Source: Emydura subglobosa | Taxonomy: Eukaryota > Chordata > Testudines > Chelidae | Length of the DNA stretch: 64,000 bases | Assembly: GCA_007922225.1 (NCBI GenBank) | Contig: ML680086.1 | Coordinates: 8,311,472 to 8,375,471, forward strand | Direction: 5' to 3' | Part shown: positions 31,183-43,249 of the stretch, one piece after another | Layout of the letters: the number at the start of each line of letters is the position of its first letter | Numbering within the stretch: the stretch's first letter is position 1 | Made by a program: the position numbers and the translations under genes | Notes under the pieces: generated by a model | The model's input: the letters and a program-made list of their open reading frames with translations, nothing else | What the model was told of the DNA's origin: nothing | Database searches by the model: none

Positions 31183-33559
31183 GTGTGACTTCGTGCACAG
31201 CCCTGTCTGTGCAAAATACCAATGAGACAACACAGCATTGTACACAAAAATCAGGTGTACAATTGTGCACACATTTCTGTGTGTATAATTCTAGGCCACA
31301 GTGAAATCCACTCTTTGGGCCAAGACCTGAAACTGGACTAATGTGGGTGGATCTTTACACCCATGCAGAGTCCCATTGAGGTTGGGATCATGACCTTTGT
31401 TTCTTGTTGAGGTGAAGCTGAGCTGATTCTTTGGCTTTCCTGAGTTAAGCTGTGATTTAGGAATAGCAGTGGGCCCCAGGGTGCATCTCTTCCATTCTCA
31501 GGAGTCAATTGCATTGTATAGCCAAGTGGGTAATTATCATGTAAGAAGCACCACATCTGTTTTACTCTTGGCTGCTGTTTTGGAATGTGATATTCTACCT
31601 GCATTGTTGGCTGCAGTTTCATTCTTCCATTCAGCAAGTTTTGATCTATGGTTTGTCACCTTCAATGAGAATCAAACACTCAATAAATATGAATAACATG
31701 GAAACAGCTGGTTGAGCTACAGGCATCAAGGACCAAATCAGTAAGCATTATTTTTCTCTCCTTTTATTTTCCTGGAATCCAGTTCCTCAAGACACTTAAA
31801 TGTGCGGGTGGCTCTACTCAAGATGCTATTCAAGGAATCTTAATTCCAGGAAAAAATAATACCTCTTTTTAAAACCAATACCAAGAAAACTCACAAGACC
31901 CCTTCTATAATGACCTTTGCATCGGGTAGGTTGTATATTTCTTGGATAAATTCCAATTTTGTCCAGAATTATAATATGGTTGCACAATTCTGTTGTCCTG
32001 CTCACCTTTGGAGAGTAACATTTTTTGATGGGTGGATAAAATACCTTTATAGTTTTTTCAGTCATGCTGGTAATGAATAAGTTTGCAAAGTTTGTGGTTG
32101 GGCTGGGAACATTTTTATGACAATTTTTCAAGGCTGGATTATTCTGAGGTTGAAATCCTAGCACTGTGATTTTATCCCAGGGAAATATGGCAGAGATGTC
32201 TAAGTCTCACCAGTTGCACCAGCAATACATTGCAGGCATAAAAATTGCAGACAAAATTATTTCTGGGTGCAAACTTGGGCCCTCAAAGTTGGAAGCAAAA
32301 TCAAGCCCTACAAGTGTTCCCCTTCATTATCATATTGATTCCTGAGAGACCACTTTGACTTTATTTGGTAACATGTGGCTAGCCTGGAATAGATTTCCAT
32401 TTCCCATTGATTGCTGTATGGTAGGTTCTGATCCCACTGCACTGAAATGAATGGAGGCTTTGCCACTGACTTCAGAAAGTGCATGACATGACTCTAGGCT
32501 CCAGAAAAATATGATCTCTCTTTGAACATGGTGGGAGGGAGTGACCAAGTGCAGATGTTGCTGAAGTTCTAGGGACCTTGATCTCTGAAAGCTATGCAGC
32601 ACTCTAGAGAAGACAAATCATAACTCTCTGTGTAGGTACCTCTTTCAGAATAATTACACCTTGGCCATGTCTCTGCTACACTCTTCACCCCAATCAGCCT
32701 TCTGCTACCACTTAGTCTGTAAGTTTGTATGGCAGCAGACTTAGATAATCAGAAGGATACATCTAAAAGTGCCCATACTTTGAATGCACACACACTATTG
32801 CAGTACGCACACACACAAGTAGATGAACCTGCATGCCCACCTGTAAACATACATTTACACACACACAGCTGAAAACATATACACAAATGGAAACTCATGT
32901 ATACACATGCCTGTGAATTCACGTCAAACTATGTATTTACACACACGTACACTGGGAAATGAAATGTGCTCTGCAGCCTCAATCTCCTATTTTAAATGTT
33001 CTAGAGGACACACTGCTGCTTACTTGGCCCTACAGATCCACAACGTACCACTGAACTGTGACCTTTGTTAGGCTGTGTCTCTTTACACACTTGAATGAGT
33101 TAAAAGTCATGCCCCAATATCACATGCCCTGCAATGCATTCTGTTTGTAATAGCTATACATTGTGAGCTACTCAGTCAGCAACAGGTCTCCAGTATGAAA
33201 AAAACCATGCTTGTGCCCCACAACTTTGATTCACTACTCCATGCACAAGCATAGATATTGGTGCACAATTTGCAAAGACAGGAACGTGAGTTATGAGCAT
33301 GTAGTGTGAGGAAAGAAGGAGAGGGATAGTCAGAAGGACATTAGCTTTCTGCAATTTGATGGATTTCGGACATACGATTGCATTGGGTCTCTTGCTATTA
33401 GATATACAATGTTATGAAGGACAGTTTTTGTGGTGCTTATTAAACGGCACATGCAAAGAGCTATGGTTCAGAAATGCAGATGCAAATAGGTATGATACAT
33501 CTGGCTCAGGAATACGAAGGGACCCCAGTAGCAGGGGTCCTAAAGGCCTATTTTAGTGT
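31183..33559. other. No gene; CA-rich low-complexity stretch inside
   Basis: The region 31185-31300 is rich in TGTGCACA-like words. From 32785 to 32955 the forward strand is a degenerate CA-rich tract (TACACACACACA, CACACACGTACAC) of no fixed period. Frames reach 112 codons without a domain. Nothing else recognised. Confidence 0.4.
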
Positions 33560-34060
33560 TTAACTCTTCTAAAAAAGCAGGTCGCCTGCTTAACATCAAT
33601 CCACAAGGCTGTGGGTGTGAATGTGGAAGCAGGTCAATAAATAGCAAATGATCATTTCAAATAAAATATAGAAATCTCAGAAAGCTTTCCCCCCCCCCCA
33701 ATCCCATTTGTGTTGGAAAGCAACCAGGCCCCACTCAGCTTCACAAGCGTGTGTAAACAGCATGACTATACCAAGCTAACAAATCTTAAATTGCTGGGGG
33801 GGCGGGGGGGGGGGGAGAGGTAATCAGATGGCATTGTTCCTGTCCAACCTGGAAAACACCATGTGTTTGTTCCAGTAAACTGGAGGAAATTAGATAGATG
33901 TGCTTAATTGTTAACAAATGTTTCCAGACAACAAAGAGGTGACAGGTCGAGTAATTAGCCAGGTTCTGATAGCTGAGCAGCCAATAAATTGTCAGAATCC
34001 TAATGTGCCTGCACAGTTTTAGTTGCTGTTAAGTGGATGAAGCAAAGACCTTGAAATCAC
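33560..34060. promoter_or_regulatory. Candidate conserved non-coding element
   Basis: Repeat-free DNA apart from a C11 run (33689-33699) and a G-rich run (33796-33815). Motifs cluster between 33900 and 33960: CTTAATTGTTAAC (33903-33915, close to the HNF1 palindrome), AACAAAG (33930-33936, SOX/TCF type), TGACAGGT (33940-33947, MEIS type) and TAATTAG (33952-33958, homeodomain type). Function is inferred from motif density only. Confidence 0.28.
33689..33815. repeat. Poly-C and poly-G runs about 100 bp apart
   Basis: C11 at 33689-33699 and a 20-base G run with one C at 33796-33815. They are complementary and could pair. Each is also a point of likely sequencing error or length polymorphism. Confidence 0.85.
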
Positions 34061-34532
34061 AGCAGCACCGTGGCCATCTCCCCCCTCCCACACATGCACA
34101 AACACTCCTGGGGAAACCTCGCAGTCGCTTTAAACAGCTTGATATTTCAGAAGCCAGTGTCAATGGTCACTCGCTACTTTAATTACCACCTGCAATCTAG
34201 GGCTTGCATTCAGAATGAAGGGGTTGAAGGGATGATGACGGGGTTTCCTCAGGTTTGTCTGCCCCTTGACATTTTTTTTGCACCGAGATGGGGGTGGGAG
34301 GCAGATAGTCCCTGCACCTGGAGGGTCTTGGCCCCTCTCAAGCACTTGTGCAACAAGCTTATCTCTTCGCTTTCCCAGCTACAGTAATTGAACAGGAAAT
34401 TATCCCAGCCCTTGAGAGGGTTCTTGAATTTAGCTAATCCTATCCCAATCCACTGCCTTCTCTTAGAGCTGGGTTTATCTGTGCAGAGAACACTCTGCAT
34501 CTTCCTTAGTCTGGAGGAAAGGTGCTCTCCCC
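34061..34532. other. No gene recognised
   Basis: A 105-codon forward frame (34070-34387) has no recognisable domain. No repeat assigned. Confidence 0.35.
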
Positions 34533-35232
34533 TGTGATAAAGTCAGGCTGGATGGCTACAAAAAGGGTATTTGAGGGCAGCTTTGTGAGCCCTAGAATGT
34601 TAAAGGCCCTTTTCTCTGCAGGCAGGGGCCAGGTTACTGCAGGTTAATTAGAGGCCACTGGGCCCAATTAAAGGCTACCCCAGGCCTACTAAAAACACAC
34701 ATACCCCCTGCATCTTCTAAAGAAGGGGGGAGAGAAAGAGAGAGAGGGAAAAAAAGCTGTCAGAAACCTTGTGGCAGTAGGAGAGATAGTGCGTCTCCCC
34801 AGATGGGGAACAGCAAAGGAAAAACCCAGGCATTAGCTCTGACCCCCAGGACGACACCACCACATCTACACACCCACCAAAGAGGCCAGAGAAAGGTACT
34901 TCACTGGGGTCTGGGTGGTATAGACTGACTGGCTCACTGCCCACTCACTGGGGCGGAGGGACATTCCACAGACCCAAACTAAGGCCCACCCCGAGCACGC
35001 TAACAGAGAGGTGCCAAGGAGAAGAACAAAGGCCTTGTCAGGATGGGGCAGATTTACCCCAGGCCCGTCCCGCCAGAGGAGACAGCTGTTGTCTGGCAAG
35101 ACTAAATGGGATGCTTTGCCACCCTCCCTCTCACAGAGTGCCCCATGGTTTGCCAAGGGGCAGACACACACATTCCTGAAAAGCTGCCTGCATGATGAGA
35201 AGCGGTGGCAATCGACTCCATACACAGATGCA
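34533..35232 (+). mobile_element. Candidate solo LTR, about 700 bp
   Basis: It starts TGTGATAAAGTCAGGCTGGA and contains CAGGTTACTGCAGGTTAATT, GGGCCCAATTAAAGGCTACC and CAGGCCTACTAAAAACACA, phrases I recall from a turtle endogenous-retrovirus LTR. A plausible right end ...GATGCA at 35232 with CCCC on both outer sides (34529-34532, 35233-35236) would make a 4 bp duplication, but four Cs are weak evidence. No viral gene adjoins. Confidence 0.45.
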
Positions 35233-35803
35233 CCCCAGAGTGGAAATTCAGGGGCATGAATAGGGAAGAGAGGGCCTTCGCTCCTGGGTGACCTCGGTTA
35301 ATGCAGCAAGGAATTTCTGTTATAACTGACTAACAGAATCACATTTTTCATTTAGATCGTGCCTCTCATGATCCCAAACCATGTGCTCACAGACAGGAAC
35401 CTTTTCAGTACCAAAATTTAGACACCTTTGGGTTGGAGAATGGCAGGTAGACGCACAGCTTGCTGCCCTATAGTGGGGCAATGGGGAAACCATTTATGGG
35501 GACACCAGAGCAAACATTTGCTCTTCCAACAAGATCTCCGGTCTCCACGCACAGCAGCCAAGAGCTTGCACTCATTTGAGAAACCCACAAAGAGCGAACA
35601 GTGGACAAAACAGCATGTGATGTAATTACTAACTATCATAATACATATGCACAAAATAATGTTCTTTTTATGTAGCTCTTTTTATGTTTGTTTGTGTTTT
35701 TGGGGGGTTTTTTTTAAGCAAACTGAAAGATACCCAGAAATTCCATCGTGTGGCATCATTCAGACACCAACATAGGACATCAACAGGACTGGAACCATTA
35801 GTT
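35233..35803. other. No gene recognised
   Basis: Unique-looking DNA. A T/G-rich run at about 35684-35716 precedes a hAT-like element. No frame with a domain. Confidence 0.4.
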
Positions 35804-36187
35804 CAGTGTTCTCAAGCAGGGGTACATGTGCCCCCTGCAGTATGCAAAGATCTTACAGTGGGTACATCAACTCATATAAATATTTGCCTAGTTTTACAAC
35901 AGGATACATAAAAAGCACTAGTGAAGTCAGTACAAACTAAAATTTCATATGAACAATGACTTGTTTATGCTGCTCTATATACTACACACTGAAATGTAAG
36001 TGCAATATTTATTTATATTCCAAGTGATTTATTGTGGTAAAAATGAGAAAGTAAGCAAATTTTCAGTAATAGTGTGCTGTGACACTTTTGTATTTTTGTC
36101 AGATTGTATAGTTTAAGTGAGGTGAAACTTGGGGTACAGACTCCTGAAAGGGGTACAGTAGTCTGGAAAGGTTAAGCAGCACCTCTG
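35804..36187. mobile_element. 384 bp hAT-like element
   Basis: The left end CAGTGTTCTCAAGCAGGGGT and the complement of the right end, CAGAGGTGCTGCTTAACCTT, are inverted repeats of the CAGTGGTTCTCAA type. The interior (TACATCAACTCATATAAATA, AATTTCATATGAACAATGAC, AGTAATAGTGTGCTGTGACA) is a well-preserved copy of an abundant non-autonomous hAT family I recall from turtles. The 8 bp flanks CATTAGTT and CTTTAGAT agree at six positions. No transposase. Confidence 0.87.
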
Positions 36188-36389
36188 CTTTAGATCCACC
36201 ATGTAGACCTCTGCTACTTGATCTAACACAGTTAACTGATTACAGTATTAGGCGCCATCCTTTCTCTGGACCAGCATGAGAGGGGAATGAGACACTTTGC
36301 CATTGGGTTTCACAGACACTTGTTGATAACAAAGGAAAGGTGAGATTCAGGAACCATGGCTGTGGAAGGGAAGTTGCTATAGTGGGCAT

Positions 36390-36860
36390 TTTCCCAATCG
36401 TGACCCTTCTGCCCCAGTATTTTCCCTGCTCCTTGTCCCAGTCCTATTTTCCTCACCTAACCATTCACAGTCTCCACTCCACAAGCTTTTCATTCTAGTC
36501 CCAGTCTCCTTGTATAGCAAGTCCTAGTCTCACCCTTCCAGACCCTCTGTCCCAGTCTCTCCTCCTTAACTACCCAGTCACAGCCCCCCTCCCCAACTCC
36601 CAGTCTCACTTTCCACCACAGGCTTCTTGTCCCAATTTACACTCCCCTGGCCAGCAGAACCAACTCTTGTCCCCTCCGCATTTGAATCACGCAGCTTCCA
36701 ACACCCATTCCAGTCCATGCAACCCTTCCCTTCAACCTCCAAGTGTCTGAGCTGTAGCCCTACTATCTAATACAACTCACCATATGTCCCTCGTAGCAGC
36801 TTCTAGTCTCCATCCCTGTCCACACCCAGAAAACAACTCTGCCCCCACCCCCTAGCAATG
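36390..36860. repeat. Decayed minisatellite, opposite orientation to 9660
   Basis: The forward strand reads CTTGTCCCAGTCCTATTTTC, CTAGTCCCAGTCTCCTTG, CTCTGTCCCAGTCTCTCC: degenerate TCCCAGTC-type units, the complement of the GACTGGGA units at 9660-10460. No reading frame of note. Confidence 0.6.
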
Positions 36861-37539
36861 CACATGATTCAAGCATGGAACTCAATTCACCTGGAAGAAT
36901 AAGGGGATGGTTGAACTTGAGGTCCAAGGGAATCCATGAGGCAAACTCTCTATGGGTATTTAAACCTGAGGGTTGGGTCACAAGTCCATGCTTCCCAGTA
37001 TGATGACAGATGACAGGAAGGTCAGTTGTCTCCTTATCACAATTATTGGAAGATATTTTTTTAAGATAGAGTTTGCCTGAGGAGTGTCTTATGGAGAGTC
37101 ATTTATTTAAGGGCAATGTTAGTCTCTGCTGGAAATCTGCCACATGGTTTAGTTTTTATTTCTTTTATGGATGCTTTTACTCAACCACATTTATTGTTTG
37201 TAAAGACACTGCAGCAATAAGACTGATCCAGCATATGGGCAGTTGGAAGGTAGCATACACAGATCAACATCTGATAAGATTTAGGTCAGAGATGATTGTC
37301 TTTAGCTAGTTAGTCTAGTCCCTACTCTTACAGCTATTTTCTCTGTGAAGCAAAGTGTCCAAAAATAACTGAATAGGTGCACATTTGTGTACAAAGATTT
37401 CTTTTCTCATCCCACAGACTAGTGGCTCATTCACTGATCTGGATTTCCTCTGCGTGCACTGGGTACTCATATATTTTCACCAAATAGTTACATAGAAACC
37501 TAATTCTCAAAGTATGGGTTATTCACAATGCTGATCAAA
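36861..37539. other. No gene recognised
   Basis: Unique-looking, AT-rich DNA. The largest frame is a 78-codon forward one (37073-37309) with an aromatic-rich stretch and no known domain. Confidence 0.4.
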
Positions 37540-37795
37540 GTTCTTTGAATTTTGAAATTTTGCAGGAATCTGAAATTTAAAAAGCAAACAGGAATTACAA
37601 TAAAACCAGAATCTCAAACATTCCCCCCCCCCCCCCCCCCCATTTTCAAACTACTATAAATTTGGTGGAAATGTTTTGAGAATTTCAAATTATGAAAGAA
37701 AATCAGGAAAAAATCCAAACAAATTTGGTGATACTGCACCCCCCCTCCCCTACACACACACTTTTGGGTTATTTAGGCCATCTCTAATCTCTGAT
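37540..37795. repeat. AT-rich foldback-like DNA with a C19 run
   Basis: TTTTGAAATTTTGCAGGAAT, AATGTTTTGAGAATTTCAAA and similar words resemble the AT-rich foldbacks. A run of 19 C (37623-37641) and CACCCCCCCTCCCCTACACACACAC near 37737 are length-unstable tracts. Confidence 0.5.
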
Positions 37796-37984
37796 GAACT
37801 GTTCACTTTGACTAATCTTTTCTGTGGCATGTAGTATCACTTCTGCTTTTTCATTCAATGACTGGAGTGTTTTACACAGCAGACTAACATATAGCAACTT
37901 CCTAGGACAAATAATAAAATTCATTCTTTCATGAGGATTTGCCATTTTCATGACTCATAAGTAATATAAGCCTATGAATAATAA

Positions 37985-38268
37985 TTTGACTGTAAACTCT
38001 TTGTGGCCTGGACCATCTTTTGTTCTGTGTCTGTGCAGCACCTTGCACATTGGCTTCTTGGTCCATGATTCATACATTATAAGGCTACAAGGCACCACAG
38101 TGATGACTTAGTCTGTATACAACAGGCTAGAGAGCTTCCTTGAAGAAACTCCTGTTTAAACTAGAGCATATTATTTAGAAAAACATCCAGTCTTGATTTA
38201 AAAGTTTTAGAGAATCCACTGGGTCCCCTATTCACTACTGTGATACAAATAATAAACAACAATAATCT
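37985..38268 (+). repeat. CORE/MIR-like SINE, split by a CR1
   Basis: The left part GACTGTAAACTCTTTGTGGC, CTGTGCAGCACCTTGCACAT with TTGGTCCATGAT, and the right part TGGGTCCCCTATTCACTACT with GTGATACAAATAATAAACAA, are adjacent in this SINE's tail. The break at about 38067/38220 holds a reverse CR1. Confidence 0.78.
38067..38219 (-). mobile_element. CR1 3' fragment inserted in a SINE
   Basis: TTCATACATTATAAGGCTAC and GCACCACAGTGATGA, then TTTAGAAAAACATCCAGTCT and TTTAGAGAATCCAC are the reverse-strand CR1 3' UTR and the last codons of ORF2. Only about 150 bp arrived. Confidence 0.8.
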
Positions 38269-40699
38269 GCTTCGTATGTCACTTTTATTTACAAAAATAT
38301 TAGTGGATCACCTTTTTTTTCCTCCCACATACCGGTTCAATGTAGCATGAAGGCATTGATTTGTGTGTATACAGTAGCTAGCTTAATGGATTCTTGAGTT
38401 CTCCTCTTTTTTAGGTGCAATTTATACTATAACATTCTTATAAGGGTCACTGCCAACTTCTTTACACCCCCAAATTCAATTATCTTTGATCTTCTTGATG
38501 GAATTTTTTAAAAAGATTTAATCTCTAAGACCATTTTTCATAGCAAACCAGTCTAATTGCACAAGCAATTTAGAATCCTGCATTGCAAGTGGAGTTAACC
38601 CAGCACTTCTTGTGTTAACATGTCTTGTGCACTATAACCAGCGCCCTTGGAGTGCACAGTTGCACATCCGTTTCAGTGCAAGCAAAAATGTCACCGAAGT
38701 GAAGCATGAAATTTGGGATGGGGACAGAAATGCCAGTGGGAATTCTGAGGCCGCTTTTGCAGGGCACGTTTGAGTTTCCAGGTGGTTTGGTTGGGATGAA
38801 AATCAGTGAGAATGTTGCCTGAGGAATGGCTGGCCCAGAGCCCATTTAATAGAAAGTGAGACTGAGATAGAGAATTTAAGAGACTTGTCCAGGGACACAG
38901 AAGGTTTTCCTGTCTTGCCCCCCGCTCCACCCACCCACACACACACACTTCAAACCTAAACATCTTTTGTCTTTGCAAGAACTGCGACAAGTCAGCTTAT
39001 AGGTACATTCACTGATGATTGTTGCATCTACCCCATTTTTAGAGGTATGATCCATTCTGTTGCTATGGTTTCAATACTAACTGATCACATGGTGGGAAGC
39101 AAAGCAACCCCTCAGATGAAAAAAAGCTTCACTAAGTTTAGAAAGGATTTACTGTTATTATTAACAGCCCAGCTCCTGGAGTGCGCTGGAGCCACGTCCT
39201 GCCACGCCACTAGTGTATTCTGCCCACAAACCCAATTGAACCAGCCGCGGGGAGATCTTTCCTCACTCACGTCATCCCTGCTGTGGCCTAGGGGATATCC
39301 CTATTCTCCTGTGAAGCACAGCTGTCACATGAGCCCCGAGACCATTGGTAGCTGATGTAATTCAAAGCCATCTTTAGGCTGCTGTAAGTTAGCCTGAGGG
39401 ACCTGTGTGGCACACAGCAGAGCCAGAAATGGGGGAATCCAACTGCCACTTCTGTACCCCTTCTCCTGAGCTGCACTGCTCTCTTCTTGGGCAGGATCTC
39501 GCTGGGGATCCAGGCCAATATTTCTAGTGGGGAACGTCTAATCTTACAGTAAATGGGCTTTAGCACATACCTGCTCCACCCTATTACTAGCCCATTCGGG
39601 AAGAGGCCTGTCACTATTTATTTACCTGAGTATATGCTTATGAAACAAAAATAAATGCTGAGGGGAGCAGGCTTCCGAATGGACAGGCCAGCATGTGCAT
39701 GTATTGCAGTGTCTTACAGATCCATCTTGGTGTTTTTTAGTTAGGAGAATGAAAGTTATAGTGAGCCAAATATCAATTTCCCATAAAAAGGTTTTAATCA
39801 AATGCCCTGACACCCCACGGGGGACAGACCTCTGCTACAACACCAAATTGCACTTCCTACACCATCTATTTTTCAAACACAGTATAAATGAGCCTGCTCT
39901 CTAGATGTATGAGCAATCCCAACTGTCATACATCATTGGAAATAAGAAAACCACTTGTATCTGGCTGGGGACGGCAATGATCTGACAGCTCCACTGGGGA
40001 GGGGTGGGGAGAAACGAGGCTTGGTTTTCCTTTTGGTCGTACTTGCAGCCCAAATAAAGGGTGGCCCTTGCTTTGCCGCTTGTCATCCTTGTGGCTTTCT
40101 TGCTCCTCAAGCACTGTCTGGAGATTTTTGGGGTTTTTCCATGTGCCAGCTGAGCTAGCAAGGCAGGCACTCCCATTGTAGAGAAAACAGGAGCTAAGCC
40201 AAATGGTACAGAATCACATATTGCCCTGCGTTACTCTTTATTTTCCATGCCTGGTGGAAGCAAGACCAGAACATTCACTTCGCAACCACCCAACCCAGAT
40301 CTGTAAAGGCCTTGAGAGAGCAGAGAGTGAGGACTGGGAGAGAGAGAGAAGGAAGTGAGTTCTTTACATAAAGGCACCCTATTCAGGTTCCTTCACCAAT
40401 GGCCCTTTCAATTGCATTTGCGTGACAAGCGTGCTCTCCTGACACATCAGCTGTAGCAGGAGCCATTGTCCACCCCACAGAGGTCTGCCACACGCACAGA
40501 TGAGCAGAGCACAGTGTGGGCTGACTATTGCAATGCTAACGCTCTCCTTTTCCATAGCTCCGCAGCACGTGTTGCAAATACCACTGAACTGAGCCTCCAC
40601 AGACCCTCTGGGAGTGGCTATGGCAGGGAGCACATTAAAATGACATACAGCCAAACCCTTAAGTGCTATAAAGCAGCATCACTCCATTGAGTTTAATAT
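38269..40699. other. No gene; MIR core fragment at 38855-38912
   Basis: GTGAGACTGAGATAGAGAAT followed by TTGTCCAGGGACACAGAAGG (38855-38912) is a reverse MIR-type core. The remaining 2.3 kb is unique-looking. Frames of up to 108 codons (reverse, 39288-39614) have no recognised domain. Confidence 0.4.
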
Positions 40700-40811
40700 C
40701 AGCGGAGGTTCTGGCCCTCAGATAAGCATTATTATCCCCATTGTACATATGGGGAAACAGAGGCACGGAGCAGTCGTGACTTGCACAAAACCGAACCAGT
40801 GACTTGCACAA

Positions 40812-41225
40812 GATCCAATGGTTGAAAGCAGAAACTGGATAAACTCAGGCTAGAAATAAAGTGCATATTTTTTTAACAATAAAGGTTACCGCTTACCTAG
40901 GGATGTTGTGGAAGTCTTTAAATCAAGACTGGGTGGTTCTTTCTAAAAATATGTGCTAACTCAATGGTAAGATATGGGCTCCATGCAAGAAGTACTCAGA
41001 GCACGTCTACATGGAGACTTGCTGGGGTATATCCAGTACACAGCAGCAGGGCCTATATGGACAGTTAGTGAGCGGCACGCTGGGGCACTATAGATTTACA
41101 CCCCAGCTTGCTGCACAGTACATCTCCATGTAGACATGCCCTCAGTGAAATTCAGTGGTCAACGTAGTGCAGAAGGTCAAACTAGATGATCATAAAAGGC
41201 CCTTCTGGCTTTAAAATCTATCAAA
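40812..41225 (+). mobile_element. CR1 3' fragment, itself split by a miniature element
   Basis: AATGGTTGAAAGCAGAAACT, AGGCTAGAAATAAAGTGCAT and GGGATGTTGTGGAAGTC, then a break, then GTGAAATTCAGTGGTCAACG, AGGTCAAACTAGATGATCAT and CCCTTCTGGCTTTAAAATCT. These are consecutive CR1 3' segments once 41000-41145 is removed. Confidence 0.82.
41000..41140. mobile_element. 141 bp miniature element (family F)
   Basis: The ends AGCACGTCTACATGGAGA and, on the complement, GGCATGTCTACATGGAGA are inverted repeats. The arms extend through GCTGGGGTAT / GCTGGGGTGT. The flank CTCAG occurs at 40995-40999 and again at 41141-41145 as a 5 bp duplication. It disrupts a CR1 tail which itself disrupts a SINE. No coding potential. 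Confidence 0.82.
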
Positions 41226-41310
41226 ACCATTGGCAAAGGGTGGACAGGAATCCAGGTCTCTCGAGTCCCAGTGCTGAGCTTTAACCACTAGATCACACTA
41301 TATCCCTTTT

Positions 41311-43249
41311 TGCCACTCCACTACTCCAGGTTTATGTCACTGAAACTCCAATCAGTGGCATTATGCCAATCTAAAACTGGTGTCATGGGGTAGAGGATGA
41401 AGCTCAATCTCTTGGAATCAACAGAATTGCATTCTCTTAAAAGTGAAGCCATGCCCAGGGGGGCGTCAGACCTGTTCACTGCAGGGAAGAAATCGACAGT
41501 GCAGCTCAGAGACAAGATGTTGCCCTTAATTTGGCTTGTGAGTTGTTCTCATTACCATATAAACCCACTGGCCTTTGATGACATAGGGAGTGCCTGGGCT
41601 CAGGTCAGGAATGTGTTTCTGGATCTATTTCACTCCCATCTTCATCATTTGTCTGCAGGAAGCTGGCTCTGTATGTTCCCTTCTATGCCCTCTACTCAGG
41701 GTGCATTCAGATCCCTCTCTAGGCTTCTGAACAGGAAGCTCATGCCGGGATACCTCCTGCCCGCTGAGAGGAGAAGCCAACTAGTTACAAACTATTCCTT
41801 TGTGCTGCAGATGGAGGGTAAACCTTGAGCAAGGATTTCAAAAAAAACCCAACCACCAGCTATTGAAGAGAGAGAGATGAGTAGGTGAATATTCCAGATT
41901 CACAGTGCAACAGCTCTAACAGCCTGGCAGCCAGGCTAGCTTTACAACATAGTGCTGGTCAGAGAGATGCTTCCCCTCAGCTGAAGCTGTGGCCCTGTGA
42001 GATGTCGCTTGTTAAAAATAACAGAATAATAATACATTTGTACAGCGCATTGCACAGAAACATCATCGATATGAAATGAATGAGTGAGGTTGACTGCTTA
42101 GAACACTGGAGATGAGGACTCAGGCCCCCTGGGTTATTTTTCCTTCTTTGAAACTGATTTGCTGGGGCTCTGGGTCTAAAGGGTCATTGAAGTCAGTGGA
42201 AATACTCCCATTGCTTCAATATACCTGGGAGCAGGTGCTTAGTTTCTCTGCAAAATAAGGCTTGAGCCTGTGTCTGGCAAAACCCACTGCAACTCATAGA
42301 AGGGTCCTCTGAATGTGGAGGGCTGGATTTGGCCCCTAGCTCATGCACTGGGGTTCTGTCTGCTTTAGTTGATTAATGAGCATGATACATGCACAATTTA
42401 CTCCAGCTCCTACCAACATCAGTCCAGTAGCAGGGCCCCAGTGACAGACATGGGAGGAAGCTGCCGTGGTGGAAAGTGACCAAACCTCCCCTTCTTCAGG
42501 GAGGTGCTGGGCAGGAAAGGGGCACTGGTAAGGCCGCCAGGAGATGTGCTGTTGCCTCACTGCCTCTTCATGGCATCCTCTGCCTGTGGGGCTCCTAAAA
42601 AGCCCCGGTCACACACTGAAGCTGAAAATCACCATATGGAGAGGGTGACAATGCAAGTCTCCTCCAGAGGGCAGTGGGTCTCACTGCAGGTGGGGAATGC
42701 AGTTTGCACGATGTCAAATCTAGTCCAATAAGCCTGATTCTCCTCTGTCTGACCCCAATATATGTCAGAAGGAACTCCACTTAACTCCTGGAGCTCCGAC
42801 AGCATGATAGGAGAATCAGGGCCCAATTCCCTCTAATCCCTGGACCAAAGGCACTCTAGACGTGCCATGTGTGATTGCTAAGTCGATAACTCAAATCCCA
42901 GAAGTTTCCCGTTCCGAGGCGTTTACTGAAATAACAGCATCATTTGGCTAGCCAGTGTGAGATCACCATAAAAATAGCATTCGAATTGTGAACAGAGGCA
43001 GATGGCCAAAATGGGAATGCACTAGACTTCCTTTCTACTGCAAGGCAGAAGGAATACCAAAACTTAATTACAGGCAGCAAATGCTGATTTCTTTAATTAA
43101 AAGGACTTTAGTGACTCCAAAGCAGATGGCTGATCTCTCATCGTATCAGAACTAGAGCCCAGAGTATCTCTAAAATCTGAAGAGATGTGTGAGGAAAAAA
43201 ATAGAGAAAACAACTTCATTGTCTTTTTCTGGGTAATTCTTTCCTGTGT
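41311..43249. other. No gene; candidate conserved patch near 42890-43150
   Basis: A forward 143-codon frame (41397-41828) has no recognised domain or homologue that I can name. Near 42105 GAGGACTCAGGCCCCCTGGG is a MIR-like core remnant. The 42890-43150 stretch is repeat-free, with CTTAATTACAGGCAGC and TTTCTTTAATTAAAAGG words, and may be a conserved element. Confidence 0.35.

Larger units (their letters stand above)
40700..41310 (-). repeat. MIR-like SINE split by a CR1 insertion
   Basis: The left part ATTATTATCCCCATTGTACA, TATGGGGAAACAGAGGCACG and GTGACTTGCACAA, and the right part ACAGGAATCCAGGTCTCTCG with AACCACTAGATCACA, are successive segments of a reverse-strand MIR. A phrase around GTGACTTGCACAA is duplicated at about 40777 and 40799. 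The break at about 40812 to 41225 is filled by CR1. Confidence 0.75.

Noticed and set aside
33689..33815. C and G homopolymer pair as a regulatory stem
   Set aside because: More simply two length-unstable runs; pairing over 100 bp in duplex DNA is speculative.
41397..41828. 143-codon forward frame
   Set aside because: No homologue or motif recognised; length is within chance expectation for a 64 kb six-frame search.
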